From: Ptiloglossa arizonensis | Lineage: Eukaryota; Arthropoda; Insecta; Hymenoptera; Colletidae | DNA length: 64,000 nt | Direction of reading: 5' to 3' | Assembly: GCF_051014685.1 (NCBI RefSeq) | Contig: NW_027478532.1 | Location: 558,001 to 622,000 of the forward strand | Shown here: one piece after another, positions 36,901 through 50,418 of the stretch | Numbering within the stretch: the stretch's first letter is position 1 | Layout: the number at the start of each line of letters is the position of its first letter | Position numbers and translations under genes: made by a program | The notes under the pieces: generated by a model | Seen by the model: only the letters and a program-made list of their open reading frames with translations | Told to the model about the DNA's origin: nothing | Database searches by the model: none

Positions 36901-38186
36901 ACGGCCCAGGGGAAGAGTGCGCATACCGTTGTAATCGGGCGAGTTTCTTCTTTCAAATGCAACAATAATTTTGCGGATTGGTCAATCCGTTCGCGAGATA
37001 TGGCAGTTTGGAGGTAAGAAACGCTTGAGAAACTCAAAATTTTCGCAGTTCTGATGCTCGAAACGAATAACTAGAACGGCCCAGGGGAAGAGTGCGCATA
37101 CCGTTGTAATCGGGCGAGTTTCTACTTTCAAATGCAACAGAAATTTTGCGGATTGGTCAATCCGTTCGCGAGATATGGCAGGTTGGAGGTAAGAAACGCT
37201 TGAGAAACTCAAAATTTTCGCAGTTTTATGCTCGAAACGAATAACTAGAACGGCCCAGGGGAAAAGTGCGCATACCGTTGTAATCGGGCGAGTTTCTACT
37301 TTCAAATGCAACAGAAATTTTGCGGATTGGTCAATCCGTTCACGAGATGTGGCAGTTTGGAGGTAAGAAACGCTTGAGAATCTCAAAATTTCCGCAGTTC
37401 TGATGCTCGAAACGAATGACTAGAACGGCCTAGGGGAAAAGTGTGCATACCGTTGTAATGGGGCGAGTTTCTACTTTCAGATGCAACAGAAATTTTGCGG
37501 ATTGATCAATCCGTTCGCGAGATATGGCAGTTTGGAGATAAGAAACGCTTTAGAAACTCAAAATTTTCGCAGTTTTATGCTCGAAACGAATAACTAGAAC
37601 GGCCCAGGGGAAAAGTGTGCATGCCGTTGTAATCGGGCGAGTTTCTACTTTCAAATGCAACAGAAATTTTGCGGATTGGTCAATCCGTTCGCGAGATATG
37701 GCAGGTTGGAGGTAAGAAACGCTTGAGAAACTCAAAATTTTCGCAGTTTTATGCTCGAAACGAATAACTAGAACGTCCCAGGGGAAGAGTGCGCATACCG
37801 TTGTAATCGGGCGAGTTTCTACTTTCAAATGCAACAGAAATTTTGCCGATCGGTCAATCCGTTCGCGAGATATGGCAGGTTGGAGGTAAGAAATGCTTCA
37901 GAAACTCAAAATTTTCGCAGTTTTATGCTCGAAACGAAAAACTAGAACGGCCCAGGGGAAAAGTGCGCATACCGTTGTAATCGGGCGAGATTCTACTTTC
38001 AAATGCAACAGGAATTTTGCGGATTGGTCAATCCGTTCGCGAGATATGGCAGTTTGGAGGTAAGAAACGCTTGAGAAACTCAAAATTTTCGCAGTTCTGG
38101 TGCTCGAAACGAATAACTAGAACGGTGTAGGGGAACACTACACATACCGTTGTAATCGGGCGAGTTTCTACTTTCAAATGCAACAG
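33998..38186. repeat. Shortened copy 2 of the 29-mer (24 monomers, 4,189 bp)
   Basis: The offset to copy 1 steps from 5,063 to 4,538 near 35.4-35.6 kb (525 bp, three monomers) and to 4,189 near 37.75 kb (349 bp, two monomers). Elsewhere the order of variants is identical. The copy ends at 38,186, where ATTTTGCGG replaces the ATTATGCGG that opens copy 2. The second step joins a CAGTTTTATG left half to a GAACGTCCC right half, placing the junction within 37,751-37,775. Confidence 0.85.
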
Positions 38187-40396
38187 AAATTTTGCGGATT
38201 GGTCAATCCGTTCGCGAGATATGGCAGTTTGGAGGTAAGAAACGCTTGAGAAACTCAAAATGTTCGCAGTTCTGGTGCTCGAAACGAATAACTGGAACGG
38301 TGTAGGGGAAAACTACACATACCGTTGTAATCGGGCGAGTTTCTACCTTCAAATGCAACAGAAATTTTGCGGATTGGTCAATCCGTTCGCGAGATATGGC
38401 AGTTTGGAGGTAAGAAACGCTTGAGAAACTCAAAATTTTCGCAGCTTTATGAGCGAAACGAATAACTAGAACGGCCCAGGGGAAAAGTGCGCATACCGTT
38501 GTAATAGGGCGAGTTTCTACTTTCAAATGCAACAGGAATTTTGCGGATCGGTCAATCCGTTCGCGAGATATGGCAGTTTGGAGGTAAGAAACGCTTGAGA
38601 AACTCAAAATTTTCGCAGTTCTGATGTTCGAAACGAATAACTAGAACGGCCCAGGGGAAGAGTGCGCATACCGTTGTAATCGGGCGAGTTTCTACTTTCA
38701 AATGCAACAGAAATTTTGCGGATTGGTCAATCCGTTCGCGAGATATGGCAGTTTGGAGGTAAGAAACGCTTGAGAAACTCAAAATTTTCGCAGTTCTGAT
38801 GCTCGAAACGAATAACTAGAACGGCCCAGGGGAAGAGTGCGCATACCGTTGTAATCGGGCGAGTTTCTACTTTCAAATGCAACAGAAATTTTGCGGATTG
38901 GTCAATCCCTTCGCGAGATATGGCAGGTTGGAGGTAAGAAACGCTTGAGAAACTCAAAATTTTCGCAGTTTTATGCTCGAAACGAATAACTAGAACGGCC
39001 CAGGGGAAAAGTGCGCATACCGTTGTAATCGGGCGAGTTTCTACTTTCAAATGCAACAGAAATTTTGCGGATTGGTCAATCCGTTCGCGAGATATGGCAG
39101 TTTGGAGGTAAGAAACGCTTGAGAAACTCAAAATTTTCGCAGTTCTGATGCTCGAAACGAATAACTAGAACGGCCCAGGGGAAGAGTGCGCATACCGTTG
39201 TAATCGGGCGAGTTTCTACTTTCAAATGCAACAGAAATTTTGCGGATTGGTCAATCCGTTCGCGAGATATGGCAGGTTGGAGGTAAGAAACGATTGAGAA
39301 ACTCAAAATTTTCGCAGTTTTATGCTCGAAACGAATAACTAGAACGGCCCAGGGGAAAAGTGCGCATACCGTTGTAATCGGGCGAGTTTCTACTTTCAAA
39401 TGCAACAGAAATTTTGCGGATTGGTCAATCCGTTCACGAGATGTGGCAGTTTGGAGGTAAGAAACGCTTGAGAAACTCAAAATTTCCGCAGTTCTGATGC
39501 TCGAAACGAATGACTAGAACGGCCTAGGGGAAAAGTGTGCATAGCGTTGTAATGGGGCGAGTTTCTACTTTCAGATGCAACAGAAATTTTGCGGATTGAT
39601 CAATCCGTTCGCGAGATATGGCAGTTTGGAGATAAGAAACGCTTTAGAAACTCAAAATTTTCGCAGTTTTATGATCGAAACGAATAACTAGAACGGCCCA
39701 GGGGAAAAGTGCGCATGCTGTTGTAATCGGGCGAGTTTCTACTTTCAAATGCAACAGAAATTTTGCGGATTGGTCAATCCGTTCGCGAGATATGGCAGTT
39801 TGGAAGTAAGAAACGCTAGAGAAACTCAAAATTTTCGCAGTTCTGATGCTCGAAACGAATAACTAGAACGGCCCAGGGGAAGAGTGCGCATACCGTTGTA
39901 ATCGGGCGAGTTTCTACTTTCAAATGCAACAGAAATTTTGCGGATTGGTCAATCCGTTCGCGAGATATGGCAGTTTGGAGGTAAGAAACTCTTGAGAAAC
40001 TCAAAATTTTCGCAGTTCTGATGCTCGAAACGAATAACTAGAACGGCCCAGGGGAAAAGTGCGCATACCGTTGTAATCGGGCGAGTTTCTACTTTCAAAT
40101 GCAACAGAAATTTTGCCGATCGGTCAATCCGTTCGCGAGATATGGCAGGTTGGAGGTAAGAAACGCTTGAGAAACTCAAAATTTTCGCAGTTTTATTCTC
40201 GAAACGAATAACTAGAACGGCCCAGGGGAAAAGTGCGCATACCGTTGTAATCGGGCGAGTTTCTACTTTCAAATGCAACAGGAATTTTGCGGATTGGTCA
40301 ATCCGTTCGCGAGATATGGCAGTTTGGAGGTAAGAAACGCTTGAGAAACTCAAAATTTTCGCAGTTCTGGTGCTCGAAACGAATAACTGGAACGGT
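38187..40396. repeat. Partial third copy of the 26/29-mer family
   Basis: Monomers from about 39,480 to 40,700 correspond to 34,942-36,160 at an offset of 4,538 bp, the offset seen between the two upstream copies over 30.87-33.0 kb. Markers are CATAGCG/GTAATGGGGCG, GCTAGAGAAACTC at 39,814, TTGCCGATCGG and GCGGCACAGG. The first part (about 38.2-39.1 kb) resembles 36.5-37.4 kb at 1,745 bp (10 monomers). Substitutions are more numerous than between copies 1 and 2. Confidence 0.7.
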
Positions 40397-43300
40397 CTAG
40401 GGGAAGACTACACATACCGTTGTAATCAGGCGAGTTTCTACTTTCAAATGCAACAGAAATTTTGCGGATTGGTCAATCCGTTCGCGAGATATGGCAGTTT
40501 GGAGGTAAGAAACGCTTGAGAAGCTCAAAATTTTCGCAGTTTTATGCTCGAAACGAATAACTAGAGCGGCACAGGGGAAAAGTGCGCATACCGTTGCAAT
40601 CGGGCGAGTTTCTACTTTCAAATGCAACAGAAATTTTGCGGATTGGTCAATCCGTTCGCGAGATATGGCAGTTTGGAGGTAGGAAACGTTTGAGAAACTC
40701 AAAATTTTCGCAGTTCTGATGCTCGAAACGAATAACTAGAACGGCCCAGGGGAAAAGTGCGCATACCGTTGTAATCGGGCGAGTTTCTACTTTCAGATGC
40801 AACAGAAATTTTGCGGATTGGTCAATCCGTTCGCGAGATGTGGCAGTTTGGAGGTAAGAAACGCTTTAGAAACTCAAAATTTTCGCAGTTCTGATGCTCG
40901 AAACGAATAACTAGAACGGCCCAGGGGAAAAGTGCGCATACCGTTGTAATCGGGCGAGTTTCTACTTTCAAATGCAACAGAAATTTTGCGGATTGGTCAA
41001 TCCGTTCGCGAGATATGGCAGTTTGGAGGTAAGAAACGCTTGAGAAACTCAAAATTTTCGCAGTTCTGGTGCTCGAAACGAATAACTGGAACGGTCTAGG
41101 GGAAAACTACACATACCGTTGTAATCAGGCGAGTTTCTACTTTCAAATGCAACAGAAATTTTGCGGATTGGTCAATCCGTTCGCGAGATATGGCAGTTTG
41201 GAGGTAAGAAACGCTTGAGAAGCTCAAAATTTTCGCAGTTTTATGCTCGAAACGAATAACTAGAGCGGCACAGGGGAAAAGTGCGCATACCGTTGCAATC
41301 GGGCGAGTTTCTACTTTCAAATGCAACAGAAATTTTGCGGATTGGTCAATCCGTTCGCGAGATATGGCAGTTTGGAGGTAGGAAACGCTTGAGAAACTCA
41401 AAATTTTCGCAGTTCTGATGCTCGAAACGAATACCTGGAATGGCCCAGGGGAAAAGTGCGCATACCGTTGTAATCGGGCGAGTTTCTACTTTCAGATGCA
41501 ACAGAAATTTTGCGGATTGGTCAATCCGTTCGCGAGATGTGGCAGTTTGGAGGTAAGAAACGCTTTAGAAACTCAAAATTTTCGCAGCTTTATGCTCGAA
41601 ACGAATAACTAGAACGGCCCAGGGGAAAAGTGCGCATTCCGTTGTAATCGGGCGAGTTTCTACTTTCAAATGCAACAGGAATTTTGCGGATTGGTCAATC
41701 CGTTCGCGAGATATGGCAGCTTGGAGGTAAGAAACGCTTGAGAAACTCAAAATTTTCGCAGTTCTGATGCTCGAAACGAATAACTAGAACGGCCCAGGGG
41801 AAAAGTGCGCATACCGTTGTAATCGGGCGAGTTTCTACTTTCAAATGCAACAGAAATTTTGCGGATTGGTCAATCCGTTCGCGAGATATGTCAGTTTGGA
41901 GGTAAGAAACGCTTGAGAAACTCAAAATTTTCGCAGTTCTGATGCTCGAAACGAATAACTAGAACGGCCCAGGGGAAAAGTGCGAATACCGTTGTAATCG
42001 GGCGAGTTTCTACTTCCAAATGCAACAGAAATTTTGCCGATCGGTCAATCCGTTCGCGAGATATGGCAGGTTGGAAGTAAGAAACGCTTGAGAAACTCAA
42101 AATTTTCGCAGTTTTATGCTCGAAACGAATAACTAGAACGGCCCAGGGGAAAAGTGCGCATACCGTTGTAATCGGGCGAGTTTCTACTTTCAAATGCAAC
42201 AGGAATTTTGCGGATTGGTCAATCCGTTCGCGAGATATGGCAGTTTGGAGGTAAGAAACGCTTGAGAAACTCAAAATTTTCGCAGTTCTGGTGCTCGAAA
42301 CGAATAACTGGAACGGTCTAGGGGAAAACTACACATACCGTTGTAATCAGGCGAGTTTCTACTTTCAAATGCAACAGAAATTTTGCGGATTGGTCAATCG
42401 GTTCGCGAGATATGGCAGTTTGGAGGTAAGAAACGCTTGAGAAACTCAAAATTTTCGCAGTTTTATGCTCGAAACGAATAACTAGAGCGGCACAGGGGAA
42501 AAGTGCACATACCGTTGTAATCGGGCGAGTTTCTACTTTCAGATGCAACAGAAATTTTGCGGATTGGTCAATCCGTTCGCGAGATGTGGCAGTTTGGAGG
42601 TAAGAAACGCTTTAGAAACTCAAAATTTTCGCAGCTTTATGCTCGAAACGAATAACTAGAACGGCCCAGGGGAAAAGTGCGAATACCGTTGTAATCGGGC
42701 GAGTTTCTACTTTCAAATGCAACAGAAATTTTGCCGATCGGTCAATCCGTTCGCGAGATATGGCAGGTTGGAGGTAAGAAACGCTTGAGAAACTCAAAAT
42801 TTTCGCAGTTTTATGCTCGAAACGAATAACTGGAACGGTCTAGGGGAAAACTACACATACCGTTGTAATCAGGCGAGTTTCTACTTTCAAATGCAACAGA
42901 AATTTTGCGGATTGGTCAATCGGTTCGCGAGATATGACAGTTTGGAGGTAAGAAACGCTTGAGAAACTCAAAATTTTCGCAGTTTTATGCTCGAAACGAA
43001 TAACTAGAGCGGCACAGGGGAAAAGTGCGCATACCGTTGTAATCGGGCGAGTTTCTACTTTCAAATGCAACAGGAATTTTGCGGATTGGTCAATCCGTTC
43101 GCGAGATATGGCAGTTTGGAGGTAAGAAACGCTTGAGAAACTCAAAATTTTCGCAGTTCTGGTGCTCGAAACGAATAACTGGAACGGTCTAGGGGAAAAC
43201 TACACATACCGTTGTAATCAGGCGAGTTTCTACTTTCAAATGCAACAGAAATTTTGCGGATTGGTCAATCCGTTCGCGAGATATGGCAGTTTGGAGGTAA

Positions 43301-43432
43301 GAAACGCTTGAGAAACTCAAAATTTTCGAAGTTTTATGCTCGAAACGAATAACTAGAGCGGCACAGGGGAAAAGTGCGCATACCGTTGTAATCGGGCGAG
43401 TTTCTACTTTCAAATGCAACAGAAATTTTGCT
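40397..43432. repeat. Short-period block: 2-mer (349 bp) and 4-mer (699 bp) repeats
   Basis: A dimer made of a CTGGAACGGTCTAGG class B-like 175-bp monomer plus a GAGCGGCACAGG 174-bp monomer recurs with starts near 40,330, 41,030, 42,250, 42,775 and 43,125. The first spacing is 699 bp (four monomers) and the last is 349 bp (two monomers). Variants such as GTTGCAATCGGG (40,594; 41,293) and GTCAATCGGTTCG (42,393; 42,914) identify sub-copies. This is a local amplification distinct from the large HORs on either side. Confidence 0.75.
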
Positions 43433-44862
43433 GATTGGTCAATCCGTTCGCGAGATATGGCAGTTTGGAGGTAAGAAACGCTTGAGAAACTCAAAATTTT
43501 CGCAGTTCTGATGCTCGAAACGAATGACTAGAACGGCCTAGGGGAAAAGTGTGCATACCGTTGTAATCGGGCGAGTTTCTACTTTCAGATGCAACAGAAA
43601 TTTTGCGGATTGATCAATCCGTTCGCGAGATATGGCAGTTTGGAGATAAGAAACGCTTTAGAAACTCAAAATTTTCGCAGTTTTATGCTCGAAACGAATA
43701 ACTAGAACGGCCCAGGGGAAAAGTGCGCATACCGTTGTAATCGGGCGAGTTTCTACTTTCAAATGCAACAGGAATTTTGCGGATTGGTCAATCCGTTCGC
43801 GAGATATGGCAGGTTGGAGGTAAGAAACGCTTTAGAAACTCAAAATTTTCGCAGTTTTATGCTCGAAACGAATAACTAGAACGGCCCAGGGGAAAAGTGC
43901 GCATACCGTTGTAATCGGGCGAGTTTCTACTTTCAAATGCAACAGAAATTTTGCGGATTGGTCAATCCGTTCGCGAGATATGGCAGTTTGGAGGTAAGAA
44001 ACGCTTGAGAAACTCAAAATTTTCGCAGTTCTGATGCTCGAAACGAATAACTAGAACGGCCCAGGGGGAAAGTGCGCATACCGTTGTAATCGGCCGAGCT
44101 TCTACTTTCAAATGCAACAGGAATTTTGCGGATTGGTCAATCCGTTCGCGAGATATGGCAGTTTGGAGGTAAGAAACGCTTGAGAAACTCAAAATTTTCG
44201 CAGTTCTGATGCTCGAAACGAATGACTAGAACGGCCTAGGGGAAAAGTGTGCATACCGTTGTAATCGGGCGAGTTTCTACTTTCAGATGCAACAGAAATT
44301 TTGCGGATTGATCAATCCGTTCGCGAGATATGGCAGTTTGGAGATAAGAAACGCTTTAGAAACTCAAAATTTTCGCAGTTTTATGCTCGAAACGAATAAC
44401 TAGAACGGCCCAGGGGAAAAGTGCGCATACCGTTGTAATCGGGCGAGTTTCTACTTTCAAATGCAACAGGAATTTTGCGGATTGGTCAATCCGTTCGCGA
44501 GATATGGCAGGTTGGAGGTAAGAAACGCTTTAGAAACTCAAAATTTTCGCAGTTTTATGCTCGAAACGAATAACTAGAACGGCCCAGGGGAAAAGTGCGC
44601 ATACCGTTGTAATCGGGCGAGTTTCTACTTTCAAATGCAACAGAAATTTTGCGGATTGGTCAATCCGTTCGCGAGATATGGCAGTTTGGAGGTAAGAAAC
44701 GCTTGAGAAACTCAAAATTTTCGCAGTTCTGATGCTCGAAACGAATAACTAGAACGGCCCAGGGGGAAAGTGCGCATACCGTTGTAATCGGCCGAGCTTC
44801 TACTTTCAAATGCAACAGGAATTTTGCGGATTGGTCAATCCGTTCGCGAGATATGGCAGTTT
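43433..44862. repeat. Two copies of a 698-bp 4-mer higher-order repeat
   Basis: Four monomers, 2 x 175 + 2 x 174 = 698 bp, at 43,433-44,130 and 44,131-44,828 with 34 bp more before GTTTCGAGG ends the match. Order: class C, A (GGCAGGTTGG), A (174 bp), A with CAGGGGGAAAG and GGCCGAGCTTC. The CGGCCGAGCTTC variant at about 44,092 and 44,790 is private to this pair, so the duplication is recent. The simpler CGGCCGAGTTTC form occurs at 45,314 and throughout the 14-mer HOR. Confidence 0.88.
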
Positions 44863-46754
44863 CGAGGTAAGAAACGCTTGAGAAACTCAAAATTTTCGCA
44901 GTTTTATGCTCGAAACGAATAACTAGAGCGGCCCAGGGGAAAAGTGCGCATACCGTTGTAATCGGGCGAGATTCTACTTTCAAATGCAACAGAAATTTTG
45001 CGGATTGGTCAATCCGTTCGCGAGATGTGGCAGTTTGGAGGTAAGAAACGCTTGAGAAACTCAAAATTTTCGCAGTTCTGATGCTCGAAACGAATGACTA
45101 GAACGGCCTAGGGGAAAAGTGTGCATACCGTTGTAATGGGGCGAGTTTCTACTTTCAGATGCAACAGAAATTTTGCGGATTGATCAATCCGTTCGCGAGA
45201 TATGGCAGTTTGGAGGTAAGAAACGCTTGAGAAACTCAAAATTTTCGCAGTTCTGATGCTCGAAACGAATAACTAGAACGGCCCAGGGGGAAAGTGCGCA
45301 TACCGTTGTAATCGGCCGAGTTTCTACTTTCAAATGCAACAGGAATTTTGCGGATTGGTCAATCCGTTCGCGAGATATGGCAGTTTGGATGTAAGAAACG
45401 CTTGAGAAACTCAAAATTTTCGCAGTTCTGATGCTCGAAACGAATAACTAGAACGGCCCAGGGGAAAAGTGCGCATACCGTTGTAATCGGGCGAGTTTCT
45501 ACTTTCAAATGCAACAGGAATTTTGCGGATTGGTTAATCCGTTCGCGAGATATGGCAGTTTCGAGGTAAGAAACGCTTGAGAAACTCAAAATTTTCGCAG
45601 TTTTATGCTCGAAACGAATAACTAGAGCGGCCCAGGGGAAAAGTGCGCATACCGTTGTAATCGGGCGAGTTTCTACTTTCAAATGCAACAGAAATTTTGC
45701 GGAGTGGTCAATCCGTTCGCGAGATGTGGCAGTTTGGAGGTAAGAAACGCTTGAGAAACTCAAAATTTTCGCAGTTCTGATGCTCGAAACGAATGACTAG
45801 AACGGCCTAGGGGAAAAGTGTGCATACCGTTGTAATCGGGCGAGTTTCTACTTTCAGATGCAACACAAATTTTGCGGATTGATCAATCCGTTCGCGAGAT
45901 ATGGCACTTTGGAGATAAGAAACGCTTTAGAAACTCAAAATTTTCGCAGTTTTATGCTCGAAACGAATAACTAGAACGGCCCAGGGTAAAAGTGCGCATA
46001 CCGTTGTAATCGGGCGAGTTTCTACTTTCAAATGCAACAGAAATTTTGCGGATTGGTCAATCCGTTCGCGAGATATGGCAGTTTGGAGGTAAGAAACGCT
46101 TGAGAAACTCAAAATTTTCGCAGTTCTGATGCTCGAAACGAATAACTAGAACGGCCTAGGAGAAGACTGCGCATACCGTTGTAATCGGGCGAGTTTCTAC
46201 TTTCAAATGCAACAGAAATTTTGCGGATTGGTCAATCCGTTCGCGAGATATGGCAGTTTGGAGGTAAGAAACGCTTGAGGAACTCAAAATTTTCGCAGTT
46301 CTGATGCTCGAAACGACTGACTAGAACGGCCTAGGGGAAAAGTGTGCATACCGTTGTAATGGGGCGAGTTTCTACTTTCAGATGCAACAGAAATTTTGCG
46401 GATTGATCAATCCGTTCGCGAGATATGGCAGTTTGGAGATAAGAAACGCTTTAGAAACTCAAAATTTTCGCAGTTTTATGCTCGAAACGAATAACTAGAA
46501 CGGCCCAGGGGAAAAGTGCGCATACCGTTGTAATCGGGCGAGTTTCTACTTTCAAATGCAACAGGAATTTTGCGGATTGGTCAATCCGTTCGCGAGATAT
46601 GGCAGGTTGAAGGTAAGAAACGCTTTAGAAACTCAAAATTTTCGCAGTTTTATGCTCGAAACGAATAACTAGAACGGCCAAGGGGAAAAGTGCGCATACC
46701 TTTGTAATCGGGCTAGTTTCTACTTTCAAATGCAACAGAAATTTTGCGGATTGG
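44863..46754. repeat. Monomers ancestral to the right-hand HOR
   Basis: About 45,360-46,120 corresponds to 48,152-48,912 at 2,792 bp (16 monomers), and 46,140-46,754 to 49,804-50,418 at 3,664 bp (21 monomers). Markers are GGTTAATCC at 45,533, CGGAGTGGTC, CACAAATTTTGC, GCACTTTGGAG and CCTAGGAGAAGACTGCGC (46,156 and 49,819). This block is the left shoulder of the large 14-mer domain and carries variants that the later copies have lost or changed. Confidence 0.75.
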
Positions 46755-49700
46755 TCAATCCGTTCGCGAGATATGGCAGTTTGGAGATAAGAAACGCTTG
46801 AGAAACTCAAAATTTTCGCAGTTCTGGTGCTCGAAACGTATAACTGGAACGGTGTAGGGGAAAACTACACATACCGTTGTAATCAGGCGAGTTTCTACTT
46901 TCAAATGCAACAGAAATTTTGCGGATTGGTCAATCCGTTCGCGAGATATGGCAGTTTGGACGTAAGAAACGCTTGAGAAACTCAAAATTTTCGCAGTTTT
47001 ATGCTCGAAACGAATAACTAGAGAGGCCCAGGGGAAAAGTGCGCATACCGTTGTAATCGGGCGAGTTTCTACTTTCAAATGCAACAGAAATTTTGCGGAT
47101 TGGTCAATCCGTTCGCGAGATATGGCCGTTTGGATGTAAGAAACGCTTTAGAAACTCAAAATTTTCGCAGCTTTATGCTCGAAACGAATAACTAGAACGG
47201 CCCAGGGGAAGAGTGCGCATACCGTTGTGATCGGGCGAGTTTCTACTTTCAAATGCAACAGAAATTTTGCGGATTGGTCAATCTGTTCGCGAGTTATGGC
47301 AGTTTGGATGTAAGAAACGCTTGAGAAACTCAAAATTTTCGCAGTTCTGATGCTCGAAACGAATAACTAGAACGGCCCAGGAGAAGAGTGCGCATACCGT
47401 TGTGATCGGGCGAGTTTCTACTTTCAAATGCAACAGAAATTTTGCGGATTGGTCAATCCGTTCGCGAGATATGGCAGTTTGGAGGTAAGAAACGCTTGAG
47501 AAACTCAAAATTTTCGCAGTTCTGATGCTCGAAACGAATAACTAGAACGGCCCAGGGGAAAAGTGCCCATACCGTTGTAATCGGGCGAGTTTCTACTTTC
47601 AAATGCAACAGAAATTTTGCGGATTGGTCAATCCGTTCGCGAGATATGGCAGGTTGGAGGTAAGAAACGCTTGAGAAACTCAAAATTTTCGCAGTTCTGA
47701 TGCTCGAAACGAATAACTGGAATGGCCAAGGGGAAAACTACACATACCGTTGTAATCGGGCGAGTTTCTACTTTCAGATGCAACAGAAATTTTGCGGATT
47801 GGTCAATCCGTTCGCGAGATATGGCAGGTTGGAGGTAAGAAACGCTTTAGAAACTCAAAATTTTCGCAGTTTTATGCTCGAAACGAATGACTAGAACGGC
47901 CTAGGGGAAAAGTGCGCATACCGTTGTAATCGGCCGAGTTTCTACTTTCAAATGCAACAGGAATTTTGCGGATTGGTCAATCCGTTCGCGAGATATGGCA
48001 GTTACGAGGTAAGAAACGCTTGAGAAACTCAAAATTTTCGCAGTTTTATGCTCGAAACGAATAACTAGAGCGGCCCAGGGGAAAAGTGCGCATACCGTTG
48101 TAATCGGGCGAGTTTCTACTTTCAAATGCAACAGAAATTTTGCGGATTGGTCAATCCGTTCGCGAGATATGGCAGTTTGGATGTAAGAAACGCTTGAGAA
48201 ACTCAAAATTTTCGCAGTTCTGATGCTCGAAGCGAATAACTAGAACGGCCCAGGGGAAAAGTGCGCATACCGTTGTAATCGGGCGAGTTTCTACTTTCAA
48301 ATGCAACAGGAATTTTGCGGATTGGTCAATCCGTTCGCGAGATATGGCAGTTTCGAGGTAAGAAACGCTTGAGAAACTCAAAATTTTCGCAGTTTTATGC
48401 TCGAAACGAATAACTAGAGCGGCCCAGGGGAAAAGTGCGCATACCGTTGTAATCGGGCGAGTTTCTACTTTCAAATGCAACAGAAATTTTGCGGAGTGGT
48501 CAATCCGTTCGCGAGATGTGGCAGTTTGGAGGTAAGAAACGCTTGAGAAACTCAAAATTTTCGCAGTTCTGATGCTCGAAACGAATGACTAGAACGGCCT
48601 AGGGGAAAAGTGTGCATACCGTTGTAATCGGGCGAGTTTCTACTTTCAGATGCAACACAAATTTTGCGGATTGATCAATCCGTTCGCGAGATATGGCACT
48701 TTGGAGATAAGAAACGCTTTAGAAACTCAAAATTTTCGCAGTTTTATGCTCGAAACGAATAACTAGAACGGCCCAGGGTAAAAGTGCGCATACCGTTGTA
48801 ATCGGGCGAGTTTCTACTTTCAAATGCAACAGAAATTTTGCGGATTGGTCAATCCGTTCGCGAGATATGGCAGTTTGGAGGTAAGAAACGCTTGAGAAAC
48901 TCAAAATTTTCGCAGTTCTGATGCTCGAAACGAATGACTAGAACGGCCTAGGGGAAAAGTGTGCATACCGTTGTAATCGGGCGAGTTTCTACTTTCAGAT
49001 GCAACACAAATTTTGCGGATTGATCAATCCGTTCGCGAGATATGGCACTTTGGAGATAAGAAACGCTTTAGAAACTCAAAATTTTCGCAGTTTTATGCTC
49101 GAAACGAATAACTAGAGCGGCCCAGGGGAAAAGTGCGCATACCGTTGTAATCGGGCGAGTTTCTACTTTCAAATGCAACAGAAATTTTGCGGAGTGGTCA
49201 ATCCGTTCGCGAGATGTGGCAGTTTGGAGGTAAGAAACGCTTGAGAAACTCAAAATTTTCGCAGTTCTGATGCTCGAAACGAATGACTAGAACGGCCTAG
49301 GGGAAAAGTGTGCATACCGTTGTAATCGGGCGAGTTTCTACTTTCAGATGCAACACAAATTTTGCGGATTGATCAATCCGTTCGCGAGATATGGCACTTT
49401 GGAGATAAGAAACGCTTTAGAAACTCAAAATTTTCGCAGTTTTATGCTCGAAACGAATAACTAGAACGGCCCAGGGTAAAAGTGCGCATACCGTTGTAAT
49501 CGGGCGAGTTTCTACTTTCAGATGCAACAGAAATTTTGCGGATTGGTCAATCCGTTCGCGAGATATGGCAGGTTGGAGGTAAGAAACGCTTTAGAAACTC
49601 AAAATTTTCGCAGTTTTATGCTCGAAACGAATGACTAGAACGGCCTAGGGGAAAAGTGCGCATACCGTTGTAATCGGGCGAGTTTCTACTTTCAAATGCA

Positions 49701-50418
49701 ACAGGAATTTTGCGGATTGGTCAATCCGTTCGCGAGATATGGCAGTTTCGAGGTAAGAAACGCTTGAGAAACTCAAAATTTTCGCAGTTCTGATGCTCGA
49801 AACGAATAACTAGAACGGCCTAGGAGAAGACTGCGCATACCGTTGTAATCGGGCGAGTTTCTACTTTCAAATGCAACAGAAATTTTGCGGATTGGTCAAT
49901 CCGTTCGCGAGATATGGCAGTTTGGAGGTAAGAAACGCTTGAGGAACTCAAAATTTTCGCAGTTCTGATGCTCGAAACGAATGACTAGAACGGCCTAGGG
50001 GAAAAGTGTGCATACCGTTGTAATGGGGCGAGTTTCTACTTTCAGATGCAACAGAAATTTTGCGGATTGATCAATCCGTTCGCGAGATATGGCAGTTTGG
50101 AGATAAGAAACGCTTTAGAAACTCAAAATTTTCGCAGTTTTATGCTCGAAACGAATAACTAGAACGGCCCAGGGGAAAAGTGCGCATACCGTTGTAATCG
50201 GGCGAGTTTCTACTTTCAAATGCAACAGGAATTTTGCGGATTGGTCAATCCGTTCGCGAGATATGGCAGGTTGAAGGTAAGAAACGCTTTAGAAACTCAA
50301 AATTTTCGCAGTTTTATGCTCGAAACGAATAACTAGAACGGCCAAGGGGAAAAGTGCGCATACCTTTGTAATCGGGCTAGTTTCTACTTTCAAATGCAAC
50401 AGAAATTTTGCGGATTGG
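46755..50418. repeat. HOR domain unit 1: expanded 21-mer (3,664 bp)
   Basis: This unit contains the canonical 14-mer order plus about seven extra monomers around 48.7-50.1 kb, largely alternating class C (CACAAATTTTGC, GCACTTTGGAG) and class A dimers spaced 348-349 bp (48,565; 48,914; 49,262). It has the ancestral GAATAACTAG at 47,537 where units 2-5 and 7 have GAATAGCTAG, and CCAGGGTAAAAG at 48,772. It is therefore the outgroup to the other units. Confidence 0.85.
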
